Assembly (NCBI RefSeq): GCF_022024115.1
Contig: NZ_CP091792.1
Span: forward strand, 1,922,001-1,986,000
Direction: 5' to 3'
Source: Prevotella communis
GTDB lineage: Bacteria; Bacteroidota; Bacteroidia; Bacteroidales; Bacteroidaceae
DNA: 64,000 nucleotides
The notes below the pieces were generated by a model, which saw nothing but the letters and a program-made list of their open reading frames with translations, did no database searches and was not told where the DNA came from. The position numbers and the translations under genes are program-made. Positions 1 to 9,435 of the stretch are shown in pieces (position 1 is the first letter of the stretch; the number at the start of each line of letters is the position of its first letter).

Positions 1-413
1 TTATGCTTTAGGGAATTAGCAGCGTCATCAACACTCACTTCTCCCTTTTCCAACGAAATAAAATCAATGTCAGTTTTTGTGATAAGAGCTGCAAACATAT
101 ACTCTTGAATCTTTTTGTACGATGTTCGCCCTAGTTTAAGCTTACCTTCTTGACTACCCCAAAACATTATTTTATGTCCAAAGTGCTTACGCTTCGATTT
201 GTCATCTGTCAATTTCCTTGTCTTATCAAAATATAATCCAATGAAAAAGCCAATGATAAACATCTCATATCCTGCACCAAAAATTTTACCTCGTGACTCA
301 GTGTACTGACTAGTTCCTCTACCATAGTCAGTAAAGGGCATCATTAGCAACTCTTCGTATTTTTTCTCCCATTCAGGGTCTTTATTGCTCCAAGCATCAA
401 ATAGAGATTTCAT
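1..413 (-). CDS. Last visible gene of Dnd-like operon, C-terminus cut by window edge
   Basis: An open frame begins with ATG at 413 (MKSLFDAWSNKDPEWEKKY) and runs off the left edge after about 137 residues. It lies only 2 bases downstream of the dndD-like stop, so it belongs to the same transcript. Visible features are a Gly/Arg-rich stretch (TDYGRGTSQYTESRGKIFGA), a hydrophobic segment around residues 46-62 (GYEMFIIGFFIGLYF), and a basic stretch after it. I do not recognise the family. In classical Dnd operons the gene after dndD is dndE, a small DNA-nick-binding protein, so a DndE-like role is a positional guess. The sequence does not obviously match the DndE proteins I know. That it is real rests on strict frame openness, the ATG and the operon spacing. 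Confidence 0.7.
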   Translation of the reverse strand, partial: MKSLFDAWSNKDPEWEKKYEELLMMPFTDYGRGTSQYTESRGKIFGAGYEMFIIGFFIGLYFDKTRKLTDDKSKRKHFGHKIMFWGSQEGKLKLGRTSYKKIQEYMFAALITKTDIDFISLEKGEVSVDDAANSLKH

Positions 414-415
414 AA

Positions 416-2611
416 TTAATCCTCCGTTTTAATTTCTTTCACTAATGTTCTTATAGTTGACAAATCCGAGCTATTGAATCCTTCCGCCTTCTGTATTCGA
501 TATACCCGGCATGTAAGTTTGTCAACATCGTTCATTCTGACTTTTCCTCCTGTAATGAAGTCTTTCGTAATAACAATACATTGCTTTTTTACATCATTGA
601 TAATGTTATAGAATTCTTCTTCTTTAGCATCACCAAATGAAGAAGTAGCTGCATCGAATATGAGAGGATACTCTTCATCCGTCTTCTTATGGGCAAAATC
701 AGAAACAGCAAATAATATTGAGATATACATTACTGTTTTCTGAGAATCCGATGGTTTTGTAATATACGTACCATTGGAACTTTTCAGTCTAATTCCAGCC
801 TCATCTTTGTCTTTTTTATAGAAAAGACTTACTTCTCCATGGAAGTCCTTTGTGCTCAAACGATCCATGTACAAATTTGCACCTTCCCTTAATGCGTTAA
901 GAAAGTTATAAAGATTCTTTTCTTTTGCTCTCATCGAAGCCTGTGCGATTTGATCAAATGCAAAATGTACTTTTTGGTATAGCCTTGATAAAGAATTTCC
1001 GGGTTTGAGATTAACCATTTTCTCTTTAACTTCTGCTTCACGATTCAATTTGTCTTTAAGATCAAACTCAAGATCTTTGATTTCTAATTCAGCTTCATTC
1101 TTCCTTCTGAACATATTATTTACGTCAGAATTGTTTTTCTTCATCATTTCCTCGGAAATATTACCCGCCTGTATCAGTAAACGAGAAATATCCTCCTCTA
1201 TTTCCTCTATTTCTTTTTTGACCTGTGATAATTCATCCGATTTTCGACTTACCACCTCAAGTCTGTCATTGATATCATTTGCAATACCTGAAATAAAAGC
1301 CTCTTCCGGTCCTGACAGTCTGTTTGCCAAAACATTGATTTCGTCTATGTATTCCTCAGTGAAGAGCTGTTTTTTACTTAACTTAACTTGTTCTTCTTTA
1401 ATTCTTGCTCGTTCATTGATGTGCTTCTTATATTCTTCAAGCTTATTGACCATGAAACGATATGCCTCTGAACCTTCTGGAGCAGGAGTATTGCATACTT
1501 TGCATCTATGCACCATGATCATCTCCTTCATATATTTATCATCAGGGATATACCAAGGCAATTTAGCATCGTCGTTTAGAAGTGATTCATTCTCTTTTTT
1601 CAGTGCGTCTAGTTCACCTTGTTCTTTACCTCTTTCCAATAGAAATTCATCGTGTAGCCTTTCTTTCTCTCGTCTCAACTGGGCACATTTGTCCTTGAAG
1701 GCAGAAAGGATATCAGGAAAAGCACACATTATCCAATACTGGTCAAGGAGACTTGTGTTCAGGTTAACCTTGTCTATGCTCGCTTTTAAACTTGTTGCAT
1801 TAGCTTTTTTCCCAGCCAAAGCTTGCGACAATTCATTATATCTGTCTCGCGTGTCTTGATTCTGTTCCAAATCTTTTAGCATAGTTTCGTAAGAGCTTAC
1901 AGCAGTAGACAATTCCTTGATTTGCTTACGAATATCCTGTATTTCTCCACTCAGTTTTGTCAATTCATTATCGAATCTAATAGCTTCACTTCTTGTATTC
2001 TCATCGTTCTTACTTTCCTTACGAAAAGCCTTATCTGCAGAACTTTCAAAGTTTGAAGTAAGATTCACGAGTTCATCAAAATACTTGATGTCAGAGTATT
2101 TGTCAACAAGCATTTTTAATGCTTTGGGGCCATCAAGCACATCAAGTCGGGACTCACCTTTGAACATTGAGAAATGTTGCATTTCTGCATCAAAACAGCG
2201 TTTTATCAATCCTCTTCCGTCTGGAGAAAGTCTTCCTTCGTCCGTATCTTCTTTGCCCTTGAATTTTATATCACTCACATCATAATAGTCCTCTCCTTTT
2301 TTTGTAATGACAAATAGTTTCTCCACAGACTTATGTCCATCATGTTCAAAGTCCATCTTCACCCTAAGGTTGGCTGATTCACCTATTTCAAGTTTGGACT
2401 TCCTCATTTCAGAGAAGTTGTCTAATGCATGACTTTTCTGAGCATCATCTGTGCTGGAAATGTCAAGTAGCCACTGAAGAGCTTCGAAAACAGTTGTTTT
2501 ACCATCGCCATTGTCACCTATAATCAAAGTAAGGCCTTCCCCAAATTTAAAAACGTTTTCGTTACCATAGTAGCTACGAAAATTTTCTATCTCTATTCTA
2601 CGTATTATCAT
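416..2611 (-). CDS. DndD-like SMC/Rad50-type ATPase with CxxC hook
   Basis: A 731-residue AAA/SMC-type ATPase. The N-terminus MIIRRIEIENFRSYYG is typical of DndD and RecF/Rad50 relatives. Walker A is GDNGDGKTT at about residues 32-40. Long charged coiled-coil regions occupy roughly 190-345 and 390-560. Between them sits HRCKVCNTPAPEG with Cys370 and Cys373, a Rad50-like zinc-hook CxxC. A C-terminal half (PLIFDAATSSFGDAKEEEF) supplies the Walker B/D-loop region. DndD in phosphorothioation systems is an ATPase proposed to work on DNA with DndC and DndE. The start codon overlaps the previous gene by four bases (2608-2611), which indicates translational coupling. Length is close to known DndD proteins (about 650-730 residues). 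A generic RecN-like defence ATPase is the alternative, but the context favours DndD. Confidence 0.8.
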   Translation of the reverse strand: MIIRRIEIENFRSYYGNENVFKFGEGLTLIIGDNGDGKTTVFEALQWLLDISSTDDAQKSHALDNFSEMRKSKLEIGESANLRVKMDFEHDGHKSVEKLFVITKKGEDYYDVSDIKFKGKEDTDEGRLSPDGRGLIKRCFDAEMQHFSMFKGESRLDVLDGPKALKMLVDKYSDIKYFDELVNLTSNFESSADKAFRKESKNDENTRSEAIRFDNELTKLSGEIQDIRKQIKELSTAVSSYETMLKDLEQNQDTRDRYNELSQALAGKKANATSLKASIDKVNLNTSLLDQYWIMCAFPDILSAFKDKCAQLRREKERLHDEFLLERGKEQGELDALKKENESLLNDDAKLPWYIPDDKYMKEMIMVHRCKVCNTPAPEGSEAYRFMVNKLEEYKKHINERARIKEEQVKLSKKQLFTEEYIDEINVLANRLSGPEEAFISGIANDINDRLEVVSRKSDELSQVKKEIEEIEEDISRLLIQAGNISEEMMKKNNSDVNNMFRRKNEAELEIKDLEFDLKDKLNREAEVKEKMVNLKPGNSLSRLYQKVHFAFDQIAQASMRAKEKNLYNFLNALREGANLYMDRLSTKDFHGEVSLFYKKDKDEAGIRLKSSNGTYITKPSDSQKTVMYISILFAVSDFAHKKTDEEYPLIFDAATSSFGDAKEEEFYNIINDVKKQCIVITKDFITGGKVRMNDVDKLTCRVYRIQKAEGFNSSDLSTIRTLVKEIKTED

Positions 2612-2850
2612 AGCTTCTTTTTTAGTAATTCGTTTACAGTATTATATATCTCTTTTTCCGACTTCTTTTCACTTAGTCCTTCAATGATAGTTGCAACAGC
2701 ACCAACAATTGCATTGTTAGAACCAAGAGCATATTCAAGAGACGTAATCTCAGAAGGTTCATACTGGGCATACTCCATTAATTTTTCATCTAGGAGAACT
2801 GCCTCAAGAATCTTGTTATAATTCTCATTGTATCTTTTATTCTTTGCCAT
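2608..2850 (-). CDS. 80-residue hypothetical protein in Dnd-like operon
   Basis: A small acidic/basic helical protein (MAKNKRYNENYNKILEAVLL, ending in NELLKKKL). No domain is recognised. It begins 25 bases after the helicase gene stop and its stop overlaps the dndD-like ATG by four bases, so it is embedded in the operon and probably coupled to the ATPase. Predicted secondary structure is mostly helical, with no signal peptide or membrane segment. The position suggests a small accessory or adaptor subunit for the SMC-like ATPase. This is inferred from placement only. Confidence 0.7.
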   Translation of the reverse strand: MAKNKRYNENYNKILEAVLLDEKLMEYAQYEPSEITSLEYALGSNNAIVGAVATIIEGLSEKKSEKEIYNTVNELLKKKL

Positions 2851-2875
2851 AGTGTATAATGTTTTAGGTATTATG

Positions 2876-5098
2876 TTAATCTAAAAGTGGAACATTATAG
2901 AAGTTTAGGACCTCTTCTAATTCTCTGTAAGAATAGTCAAGGTTTCTTGATAATGATGCGAAATCTCTTACTCTCTTTAATTCAGAAAGTATAAGTTTTC
3001 GCTCCATCTCATAATCTACACAATCTGCACCAATATCAGGAACGACCACAAGATCGTGAATATAAGCATATTTCTTATCCTTGTGCGTTCTAAGAATACG
3101 ACCTCTGCGTTGTATAAATTGACGAGGGTTCCCTGTACTTGCACAAAATATAGCCATTTCACTTCTTGGTACATCCACACCCTCGTCAAGGCATTTCATA
3201 GACGTCAAAACTTCAAGGTCGCCATTCGCAAAATCTTCAAGGATGGATTCCCTGTCCTTTTGCCCTGAAACAAATTTCCTAACCGTAGTTGTTTTGCTAA
3301 CATTCATTACTATTTGTGTATATTCATCAATTAGTTTATCTGATTCTGCATCATCTCCAACAACATCAAAACTATCATAAACGTCAGCAATAGAATCAGG
3401 CTTTAGGCCTTCTGGAACATATACCAAGGTATATTTGAGATTTCCTTTTTCCTTGTATCGTTCTTCAATGATGTTCTTGAATGCATCTTTTTTGTTTCGT
3501 GCTTTATGTATAATGCGTCTTCTTTTCAAGAGTAGAGCCCTAACAATCTCATCTTCAAGGTCAAGATAACCACCATTATACCTATAGATTTTACCAAGTT
3601 TCTCAGAGATCTCCATGTAGATATACATTTCGTCATCGCAAAGTCGTACTACATGCGGATAATAGTAATATTCACAAAGGAACTTATTCTTGATAGCTTC
3701 CTCCATTGTATACAAAAAGGTATAGCCATTTTCTGAATTAAAGAAATGCCTAAGTTCTTTATTGCCTTTTTCATCAAACTGACGTTCTGGTGTTGCAGAT
3801 AAACCTATTCGACGTTTAAATCTTTTGCTAACACTATCTATCCTATCAAGGATTCGTTTAGATCCCATGTTATGTGCTTCATCCGCAATAAGCAAGCATT
3901 TCTTAGAAAGCGACATCAAATCATGAAATACATTATCTCTGGCAAATGACGCATAAGTCGAAATGACGACATAGTTGATAGGTGAATTTGTTGGGTTGAA
4001 ATTCTCTTTCATCGTGAGCCTATCTATCTCACCTTTCCAGTCTTTGTTTTTCGAGCAAACCTTTACTATATGTTGAAAATTGAACTTTCTACATTCCTTT
4101 TCCCATTGCTCAACCAATGTAACTGTCGGAACAAGAATTATTGCCTTATAGTATCCAAACTTTTTATAAATTTGCAAAAGACAATTGAGAGATGTCAGCG
4201 TTTTACCTGTACCTGTAGCCATATTAAACAGGCCACATTGACTTTTTTTCCAATTATCGAACGCTTTCTTCTGATAATCACGAGGACCACTTGGGTAAGG
4301 GAAGTGAGGCTCAATTTCTACAGTTTCTTCTGCAGCCATCCATGGCGTTTGTAAGTTCTCCGCATCCTTCCGTTTCTTATGTTCTCTCAGTTTCTTTTCC
4401 ACATCAAGAAGTTCTTCAATATCGGAATCACCATAGTTAGTGCTTATCGCTTCAACCAAATCTTTGGGCGAGAGATAATCAATCCCATTCTTTTCCCTAG
4501 ACATAATGGCGTCAAAATCCTTTCTTTGCTTTTCAATTCTTTTCTGCACCATTCTATCAACAGAATCACTTCTGTCAATCTTTATTTCCTCTATATTATT
4601 AAAGAGTCCACTTATCGTAAAATTGGCAGAGCCGGTAAAAGCAGTTATACTGTCGCCATCTCTGAATTGACCAGATTTTGTATGTGCAATTCCCTTCTGT
4701 CCTTTAGGTTTGATGATTCTGATATCAATACGTTTTTGCGATATCATATAGGCCAGACAACGGAAAAACTGCTCTTGGTATTCATTGAACGTTGTCTTGA
4801 GATACTGGAAATTTGAAAGGTCTGTACAGTCTATGACATTCCCCATTACACCATTTATTATTGCTTCTTTATCCTTTTTCGAAACAATATGGTTGATGAT
4901 GAGACGCATATAGCCACCTCGTGAGATAAACGTAGCAAAGCCTTCTGCTAACACACTAATCGCAGCAGAACTAAAATAGCCCAGTTTCAAATCAAACTCT
5001 GTGCTATTCTTTAGCCCATCATCGAAGAAACGTTCTGGTGAGTATTCTTCACCTGGTACATACGTTCCGTCATCTGCCCAATCTACCTCGTAAAGCAT
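2876..5098 (-). CDS. PLD-nuclease / DEAH-box helicase fusion, phosphorothioation-associated restriction candidate
   Basis: A 740-residue two-part protein. Residues about 1-200 look like a phospholipase-D-type nuclease: an HxK...D motif (His139, Lys141, Asp147) is followed by TGSANFT (156-161), the usual HKD arrangement except for one extra spacer residue. Residues about 270-700 are a superfamily 2 helicase: RDYQKKAF Q-motif-like segment, Walker A ATGTGKT (294-300), DEAH (406-409), SATP (434-437) and the motif VI sequence QFIQRRGRILR near 660. PLD-helicase fusions occur in restriction and anti-phage systems. In Dnd neighbourhoods such a protein is usually regarded as a restriction component. 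It lies 9 bases downstream of the dndC-like stop. Whether it cuts unmodified DNA here is inference. Only one HKD motif is seen, so activity may need dimerisation. Confidence 0.8.
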   Translation of the reverse strand: MLYEVDWADDGTYVPGEEYSPERFFDDGLKNSTEFDLKLGYFSSAAISVLAEGFATFISRGGYMRLIINHIVSKKDKEAIINGVMGNVIDCTDLSNFQYLKTTFNEYQEQFFRCLAYMISQKRIDIRIIKPKGQKGIAHTKSGQFRDGDSITAFTGSANFTISGLFNNIEEIKIDRSDSVDRMVQKRIEKQRKDFDAIMSREKNGIDYLSPKDLVEAISTNYGDSDIEELLDVEKKLREHKKRKDAENLQTPWMAAEETVEIEPHFPYPSGPRDYQKKAFDNWKKSQCGLFNMATGTGKTLTSLNCLLQIYKKFGYYKAIILVPTVTLVEQWEKECRKFNFQHIVKVCSKNKDWKGEIDRLTMKENFNPTNSPINYVVISTYASFARDNVFHDLMSLSKKCLLIADEAHNMGSKRILDRIDSVSKRFKRRIGLSATPERQFDEKGNKELRHFFNSENGYTFLYTMEEAIKNKFLCEYYYYPHVVRLCDDEMYIYMEISEKLGKIYRYNGGYLDLEDEIVRALLLKRRRIIHKARNKKDAFKNIIEERYKEKGNLKYTLVYVPEGLKPDSIADVYDSFDVVGDDAESDKLIDEYTQIVMNVSKTTTVRKFVSGQKDRESILEDFANGDLEVLTSMKCLDEGVDVPRSEMAIFCASTGNPRQFIQRRGRILRTHKDKKYAYIHDLVVVPDIGADCVDYEMERKLILSELKRVRDFASLSRNLDYSYRELEEVLNFYNVPLLD

Positions 5099-5107
5099 AT
5101 ACGTTTA

Positions 5108-6211
5108 TTATATAAAGCAGTTTGTACACATAATATCATCGCCAAGGATTTCAGCGAGGGTGGTTCCCTTGTTGTTGGCTAGATTTTCTTTTTGGCGACG
5201 GATGATGTCGAGCTTTATCTGGCGAATACGTTCTGGTTTGATGAGGTCTGCAAGACTCTCATTCTGATTCCACGTATAACCATCTTTCTCGAACTCCATT
5301 GCTTGTTTAAAGAGGTCAGGATGTTGCTCATAGAGCCATATCCATTCTATCTTCTGCTGGAAGAAACAGAAGTAGCATCCAGAACGACTGCGGCAATAGG
5401 TACCCGTCTCGCCATCTACCTCGAAAGGAATCTCCTCGTAGTAGGCTGGTACACCTACTCCACTTTCTCTCAGCAATCTGAAGATATCGTCCTTTACCAA
5501 TATGTCTGTATTATCAAGCAGGGGGAATTCATCAAGTTTTCCCACCGGATAGTCAGTCGTTTTCAGAAACTCAAACACGGCATGGTTGAACAGTTTGACG
5601 TCGTAGTCAAGTAGCGCATTCATCTTCTTTGAGTAGTAGAACTGCTTCGTGATGGGCTTCCTTACCGTTTCCAAAATCTCCTCACGCAGGAATCCCTCAG
5701 GACATAGACGCTCGTAGATTTCAGTAATCTGTTCCAAGTTCTCATTGTGCAAGAACTTGTTAATGACATCTATACTCCATATGTTCTTGCGGAACGGGAA
5801 TACTGCCTGTATATTGGGTTTTGAAGATATATAACCGTCTCTGTCCTCATCACCACGGATGCCAACGTATGACACAGCATAGTCATCACCCACATATTCT
5901 TCAAACTTGTCGAGTTTCATCTTCTTGGTACACCAGCGAGCCTGTGGCGAAGGCAGGAAACCTCCCATCGCTTTCAGAAAATGATGGAACGGAGTTGGCT
6001 CTGGACTACCCTCAGCAGCTCTCAGTCTTTCAATCTTACCTAGATAGGCCTCCAGGCGATTAATCAACGTTTCGGTTTCTGCCAGTTCACAACCAGTATC
6101 TGAATTGTAGTACTCAATCTTTAGCGATGGGTACGTTTTCTTCAGATAGATGGCGAGAGCAGCACTATCCTTACCTCCTGATATACCTAATATATGTCTA
6201 ACCTTTGTCAT
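5108..6211 (-). CDS. DndC-like PAPS reductase family protein (PP-loop, Fe-S cysteines)
   Basis: A 367-residue member of the PAPS reductase/ATP-pyrophosphatase family. The PP-loop is SGGKDS at residues 11-16. ARWCTKKMKLDKF around Cys94 matches the ARWCT-type motif of the family. A cysteine cluster (Cys273, Cys279, Cys282, CRSRSGCYFC) and a C-terminal CTNC (362-365) could ligate an iron-sulfur cluster, as in DndC. DndC activates DNA for sulfur insertion using ATP, with sulfur from a cysteine desulfurase. At 367 residues it is shorter than typical DndC (about 500). Its start overlaps the ATPase stop by four bases (6208-6211). BREX type IV BrxP also belongs to this fold, but no PglZ or BrxL is seen here, and the dndD-like partner favours Dnd. 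Confidence 0.8.
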   Translation of the reverse strand: MTKVRHILGISGGKDSAALAIYLKKTYPSLKIEYYNSDTGCELAETETLINRLEAYLGKIERLRAAEGSPEPTPFHHFLKAMGGFLPSPQARWCTKKMKLDKFEEYVGDDYAVSYVGIRGDEDRDGYISSKPNIQAVFPFRKNIWSIDVINKFLHNENLEQITEIYERLCPEGFLREEILETVRKPITKQFYYSKKMNALLDYDVKLFNHAVFEFLKTTDYPVGKLDEFPLLDNTDILVKDDIFRLLRESGVGVPAYYEEIPFEVDGETGTYCRSRSGCYFCFFQQKIEWIWLYEQHPDLFKQAMEFEKDGYTWNQNESLADLIKPERIRQIKLDIIRRQKENLANNKGTTLAEILGDDIMCTNCFI

Positions 6212-9200
6212 TTATTCATTTTCTTATTGAGTATCGACAGCAGAGTGCAAACGTCGATATTGTTATCACCTGAGAGCAGTTTGCTGATTTTCTGTTCCAG
6301 GTCTTTTGCCTTAGACTTATCTTTTTCAGGCAATACATATGTCTGAGTCCTTACGCTGGTTCCTTTATTCGTCACCATATCGAAGGAATAAGCCTCATTC
6401 TTCTCAGAGTCACCCACCTTTTGGGAAATGTCTGAGTACTTCTCACATTCTCTGAACAGATATACCAAGTCATCAGCCAACTTGTCTTCCTGTTCGTCCC
6501 TCAAAGCATCAAGACGTTGTTCGAGAATTGTATAGCAGATTGACTGATACCATTGGATGCGATTATCATATTCTGTCATCACATGATGATAGAACTCTCG
6601 CTGTTTTCCAGTTAACAGATAGTCTTTCACATGGGCAAGTCGCTCACGTACTTCAACGATATATTCCGAATAGTCATAGCTCTGCAAGCCAAACTCTTCT
6701 ACCAAACGAGCCTCAATTCGGTCTATCAGCTGACTATAGCAAGAACGCAATTCTCTGATTGCTCTCTGGATGATTTTGCCATACTCGTTAATAAACTCTT
6801 CTTGCTTCAGTTTCTCCTGAGTAAAGCCAAGAGCCTCTGGTAAATCCTCAAAAAAAGCTTTCTCTGGGTCTTTTGCTTTGGCCAACACATCACGGAATCT
6901 CATCGTTGACTCATGGTCAAACTTACGAGTGTGCTTGGTGTATTCATCCAGACGTACATAGAAACTGAGGAATGGTTTGATGGTCTCAATAAAATTGGTA
7001 TTCGTAATAGTGAACTCATCACCCAGATTAACGAAACGTCGATACTGATTAAAGAAGTCCAACTTTACGCCATCGACTGCATACTTCTTGATTTCAAAAT
7101 CACCAGGATGTTTCTGGAGCAAATCAAAGAACTCCATATTCACGTTAGGCATGAATGCGCCCTTTGAAGCATCATAAAGCGCGAAATCCTGACGCTTAAT
7201 GAATAAATATGTAGGAATCCAGAACTCCAGGAATCCCTGTTTCAACTTATAAGGCTGTGCAGATAGTATCTTTATCAACTCTGATATTTTTCTAGCCTTA
7301 TTCTCAGAACTTTTCAGGAAATCTTCACAAGCATCCCACAACGGCATGAAGCCCTTGTTGGTAGGAGCATCTGCAAAATCACCATTTTGATGCAGACCAG
7401 TATTCAACAGCAACGAAGAATAGATGGTTTTCTCTGGTGGAAATTTGTCTTCTGGGAAGCCCATTCCATTCTCAGAGTAGTGCTCTGTCAAGTAAGTAAG
7501 ATAACTCTTACGAGCAGCTGTAATCGTACCACTAAGCTTATGTTTGTTGAACAACTCGTTAATCATCACAGGCGTTTTGCTGTATACTTGGTCGCATACT
7601 TTCGAAAGCAGCTGGTTGAAGTCACGATGGGACTCAACCTTCTGTTCCTTTCCTGCAAACACCCAAACAACTCGTTTCTTGTATGAGAAGAGATTATCGC
7701 TAATGGCCTTATTAAGCATAGTCTCTTCGTACTCCTTTAACTTCTGGATTTCAGACACAGCCACTCTATCGTTCTTATCGAGTACACGCTCCAACAGATA
7801 CATGTACTTCTTGATGTTGTAAAGGTGGTCAATGATGTCCTCCGTATTTGTGAAATAGGCAAAAATCAAAGCGTGATCAGTTTCTGAACTGAACTTCTTG
7901 ATTTCCTCCAAGGCCTTCTTGTGAGTAGAGAATATCAGCTCTATGTAGCCGTCTGTGTCGCCAGTAGGTACTGCATCCAAAGGCTCTTCACGAATCATGT
8001 AGTCAAAGAATCGTGGTGTACCTTTCTGGTAGAAATGCGCCTTCACAGGAGAAATTCTGCGATTGAAGAACACATTCAGTTCATCAACAAAGGTAACAGG
8101 ACGTGATACCATCATTCCTGCTTCGCGAATCTCAGCTTCAATATCTACGTCAGTACCCTCAAACAGCATCAGACGTTCTTTGTATGCCGCATATCGAATG
8201 ATTTTCTTAGCAGATAGTTTCTGGATAATTTCCTTTGCATTGCCTATCGCCATTGCCTCACGAGCATAGTCAGTCAGATTTCTTTCTGTGAGCTTGAATC
8301 CAGCTGTACCAAAAAGGTTCAATAGGCCTATAGCTTTCACTAATTGTACAGCCTGCAGCATTTCCTCTTCATTACTCCAGTCCTGACCTTCCACACGTTC
8401 TATAGATACCTGAATAGTGCTCCAGCTCATTGAATCAGCATTGGCATCCTTCAGATATGAATAAAAATTGTGGAGCACGTAATCATAAACCTTTTGCAGG
8501 TTATATGTCAGATGCTCTGCTGGTTCGAACTCAGAAATTGAGTTCGTGCCTTTGGCGGCCAAGAATGTAAAAAGCGAACGTTCATTCTGACCATATCGTT
8601 GAATAGCCGTAGTAATAGTGTATGCGGAAAAGAGATCCAACGGGAATAGTTGTTTGGCAGTTTCCATTGAGAAGTCTTTCGCAACATATCGTGTTTCTTT
8701 AGCTAGTTCATATAGCGGCACCACATTCTCTGCATCATATTCTTTCCTTTCTTCTTTAAGCTGCGACGATGCTAAATACAGCAACTGCTCAACAGGCTCC
8801 ACAAAGGTTATCTCCTTGAAACGTCCTTTTACCTTTGTCCACTCATTGGCTTGCTCTTCTGTAAGGCCTTTGGCATATGCACCAAAGTTCTGATGAAGCG
8901 TAGTAAGAAGCATTATCTGACGAGTGGGTACATTCACCAACTCAGAGAGCTTCTGCAAGAAATACAATTCCTTTTCTGGATTGTTCTTGGCAGCATGTTC
9001 TAGCACTTTACCAAACTCGTCAACAACAATCAAAAGGAATTTTCCTTTCTTCTGGCATTGGTTATAATAATCTTTCAAACTATCAAGAATGCTGGTGGAA
9101 TTACCCTCCACATTCAAAGCCTTACTCAATAGTGTAGACATTTCGGCATAGTCGCCCACGATGTTCATAATCTCGAACGACTTCGCATTTGATAGATTCT

Positions 9201-9435
9201 TGGCATCTAGCAGATACTTATGCTTGCCTGTCTTTTTCAAGTCAGCCTCCAACGCCAGCAGGAAGCTCGACTTACCTGTACCGTACGAACCAATGATAGT
9301 GAAAGAATGAATGCCAGTACGGAAATCGTTCACAATGTTGTGAATAGCATTCTGGGCATTTGGCGTTACCAGGTATTGCATCCCTTCGGCAAAGCCGTTC
9401 TCTATATTTGCAGATAAACTAAATGTCTTTGCCAT
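6208..9435 (-). CDS. Large P-loop ATPase of the DUF4007/DndC-type operon
   Basis: A 1075-residue cytoplasmic ATPase. Walker A is GSYGTGKS at residues 49-56, and Walker B is FLLIVVDEFGK at about 133-143. The rest (roughly 300-1075) is a long helical region without a motif I can name. The layout recalls BrxC/PglY and other giant defence ATPases that use a small N-terminal ATPase head on a long scaffold. No BREX partner (PglZ, PglX) is present in the window. The gene overlaps the 3' end of the DUF4007 gene by 17 bases and its own stop overlaps the dndC-like ATG, so the three are translationally linked. A likely role is ATP-driven loading or sensing for the modification/restriction complex; this is inference. 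Confidence 0.75.
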   Translation of the reverse strand: MAKTFSLSANIENGFAEGMQYLVTPNAQNAIHNIVNDFRTGIHSFTIIGSYGTGKSSFLLALEADLKKTGKHKYLLDAKNLSNAKSFEIMNIVGDYAEMSTLLSKALNVEGNSTSILDSLKDYYNQCQKKGKFLLIVVDEFGKVLEHAAKNNPEKELYFLQKLSELVNVPTRQIMLLTTLHQNFGAYAKGLTEEQANEWTKVKGRFKEITFVEPVEQLLYLASSQLKEERKEYDAENVVPLYELAKETRYVAKDFSMETAKQLFPLDLFSAYTITTAIQRYGQNERSLFTFLAAKGTNSISEFEPAEHLTYNLQKVYDYVLHNFYSYLKDANADSMSWSTIQVSIERVEGQDWSNEEEMLQAVQLVKAIGLLNLFGTAGFKLTERNLTDYAREAMAIGNAKEIIQKLSAKKIIRYAAYKERLMLFEGTDVDIEAEIREAGMMVSRPVTFVDELNVFFNRRISPVKAHFYQKGTPRFFDYMIREEPLDAVPTGDTDGYIELIFSTHKKALEEIKKFSSETDHALIFAYFTNTEDIIDHLYNIKKYMYLLERVLDKNDRVAVSEIQKLKEYEETMLNKAISDNLFSYKKRVVWVFAGKEQKVESHRDFNQLLSKVCDQVYSKTPVMINELFNKHKLSGTITAARKSYLTYLTEHYSENGMGFPEDKFPPEKTIYSSLLLNTGLHQNGDFADAPTNKGFMPLWDACEDFLKSSENKARKISELIKILSAQPYKLKQGFLEFWIPTYLFIKRQDFALYDASKGAFMPNVNMEFFDLLQKHPGDFEIKKYAVDGVKLDFFNQYRRFVNLGDEFTITNTNFIETIKPFLSFYVRLDEYTKHTRKFDHESTMRFRDVLAKAKDPEKAFFEDLPEALGFTQEKLKQEEFINEYGKIIQRAIRELRSCYSQLIDRIEARLVEEFGLQSYDYSEYIVEVRERLAHVKDYLLTGKQREFYHHVMTEYDNRIQWYQSICYTILEQRLDALRDEQEDKLADDLVYLFRECEKYSDISQKVGDSEKNEAYSFDMVTNKGTSVRTQTYVLPEKDKSKAKDLEQKISKLLSGDNNIDVCTLLSILNKKMNK

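Noticed and set aside
5108..9435. BREX type IV system (BrxP plus BrxC)
   Set aside because: PAPS-reductase-like and giant ATPase genes fit loosely, but no PglZ or BrxL is encoded and a DndD-like gene is present.
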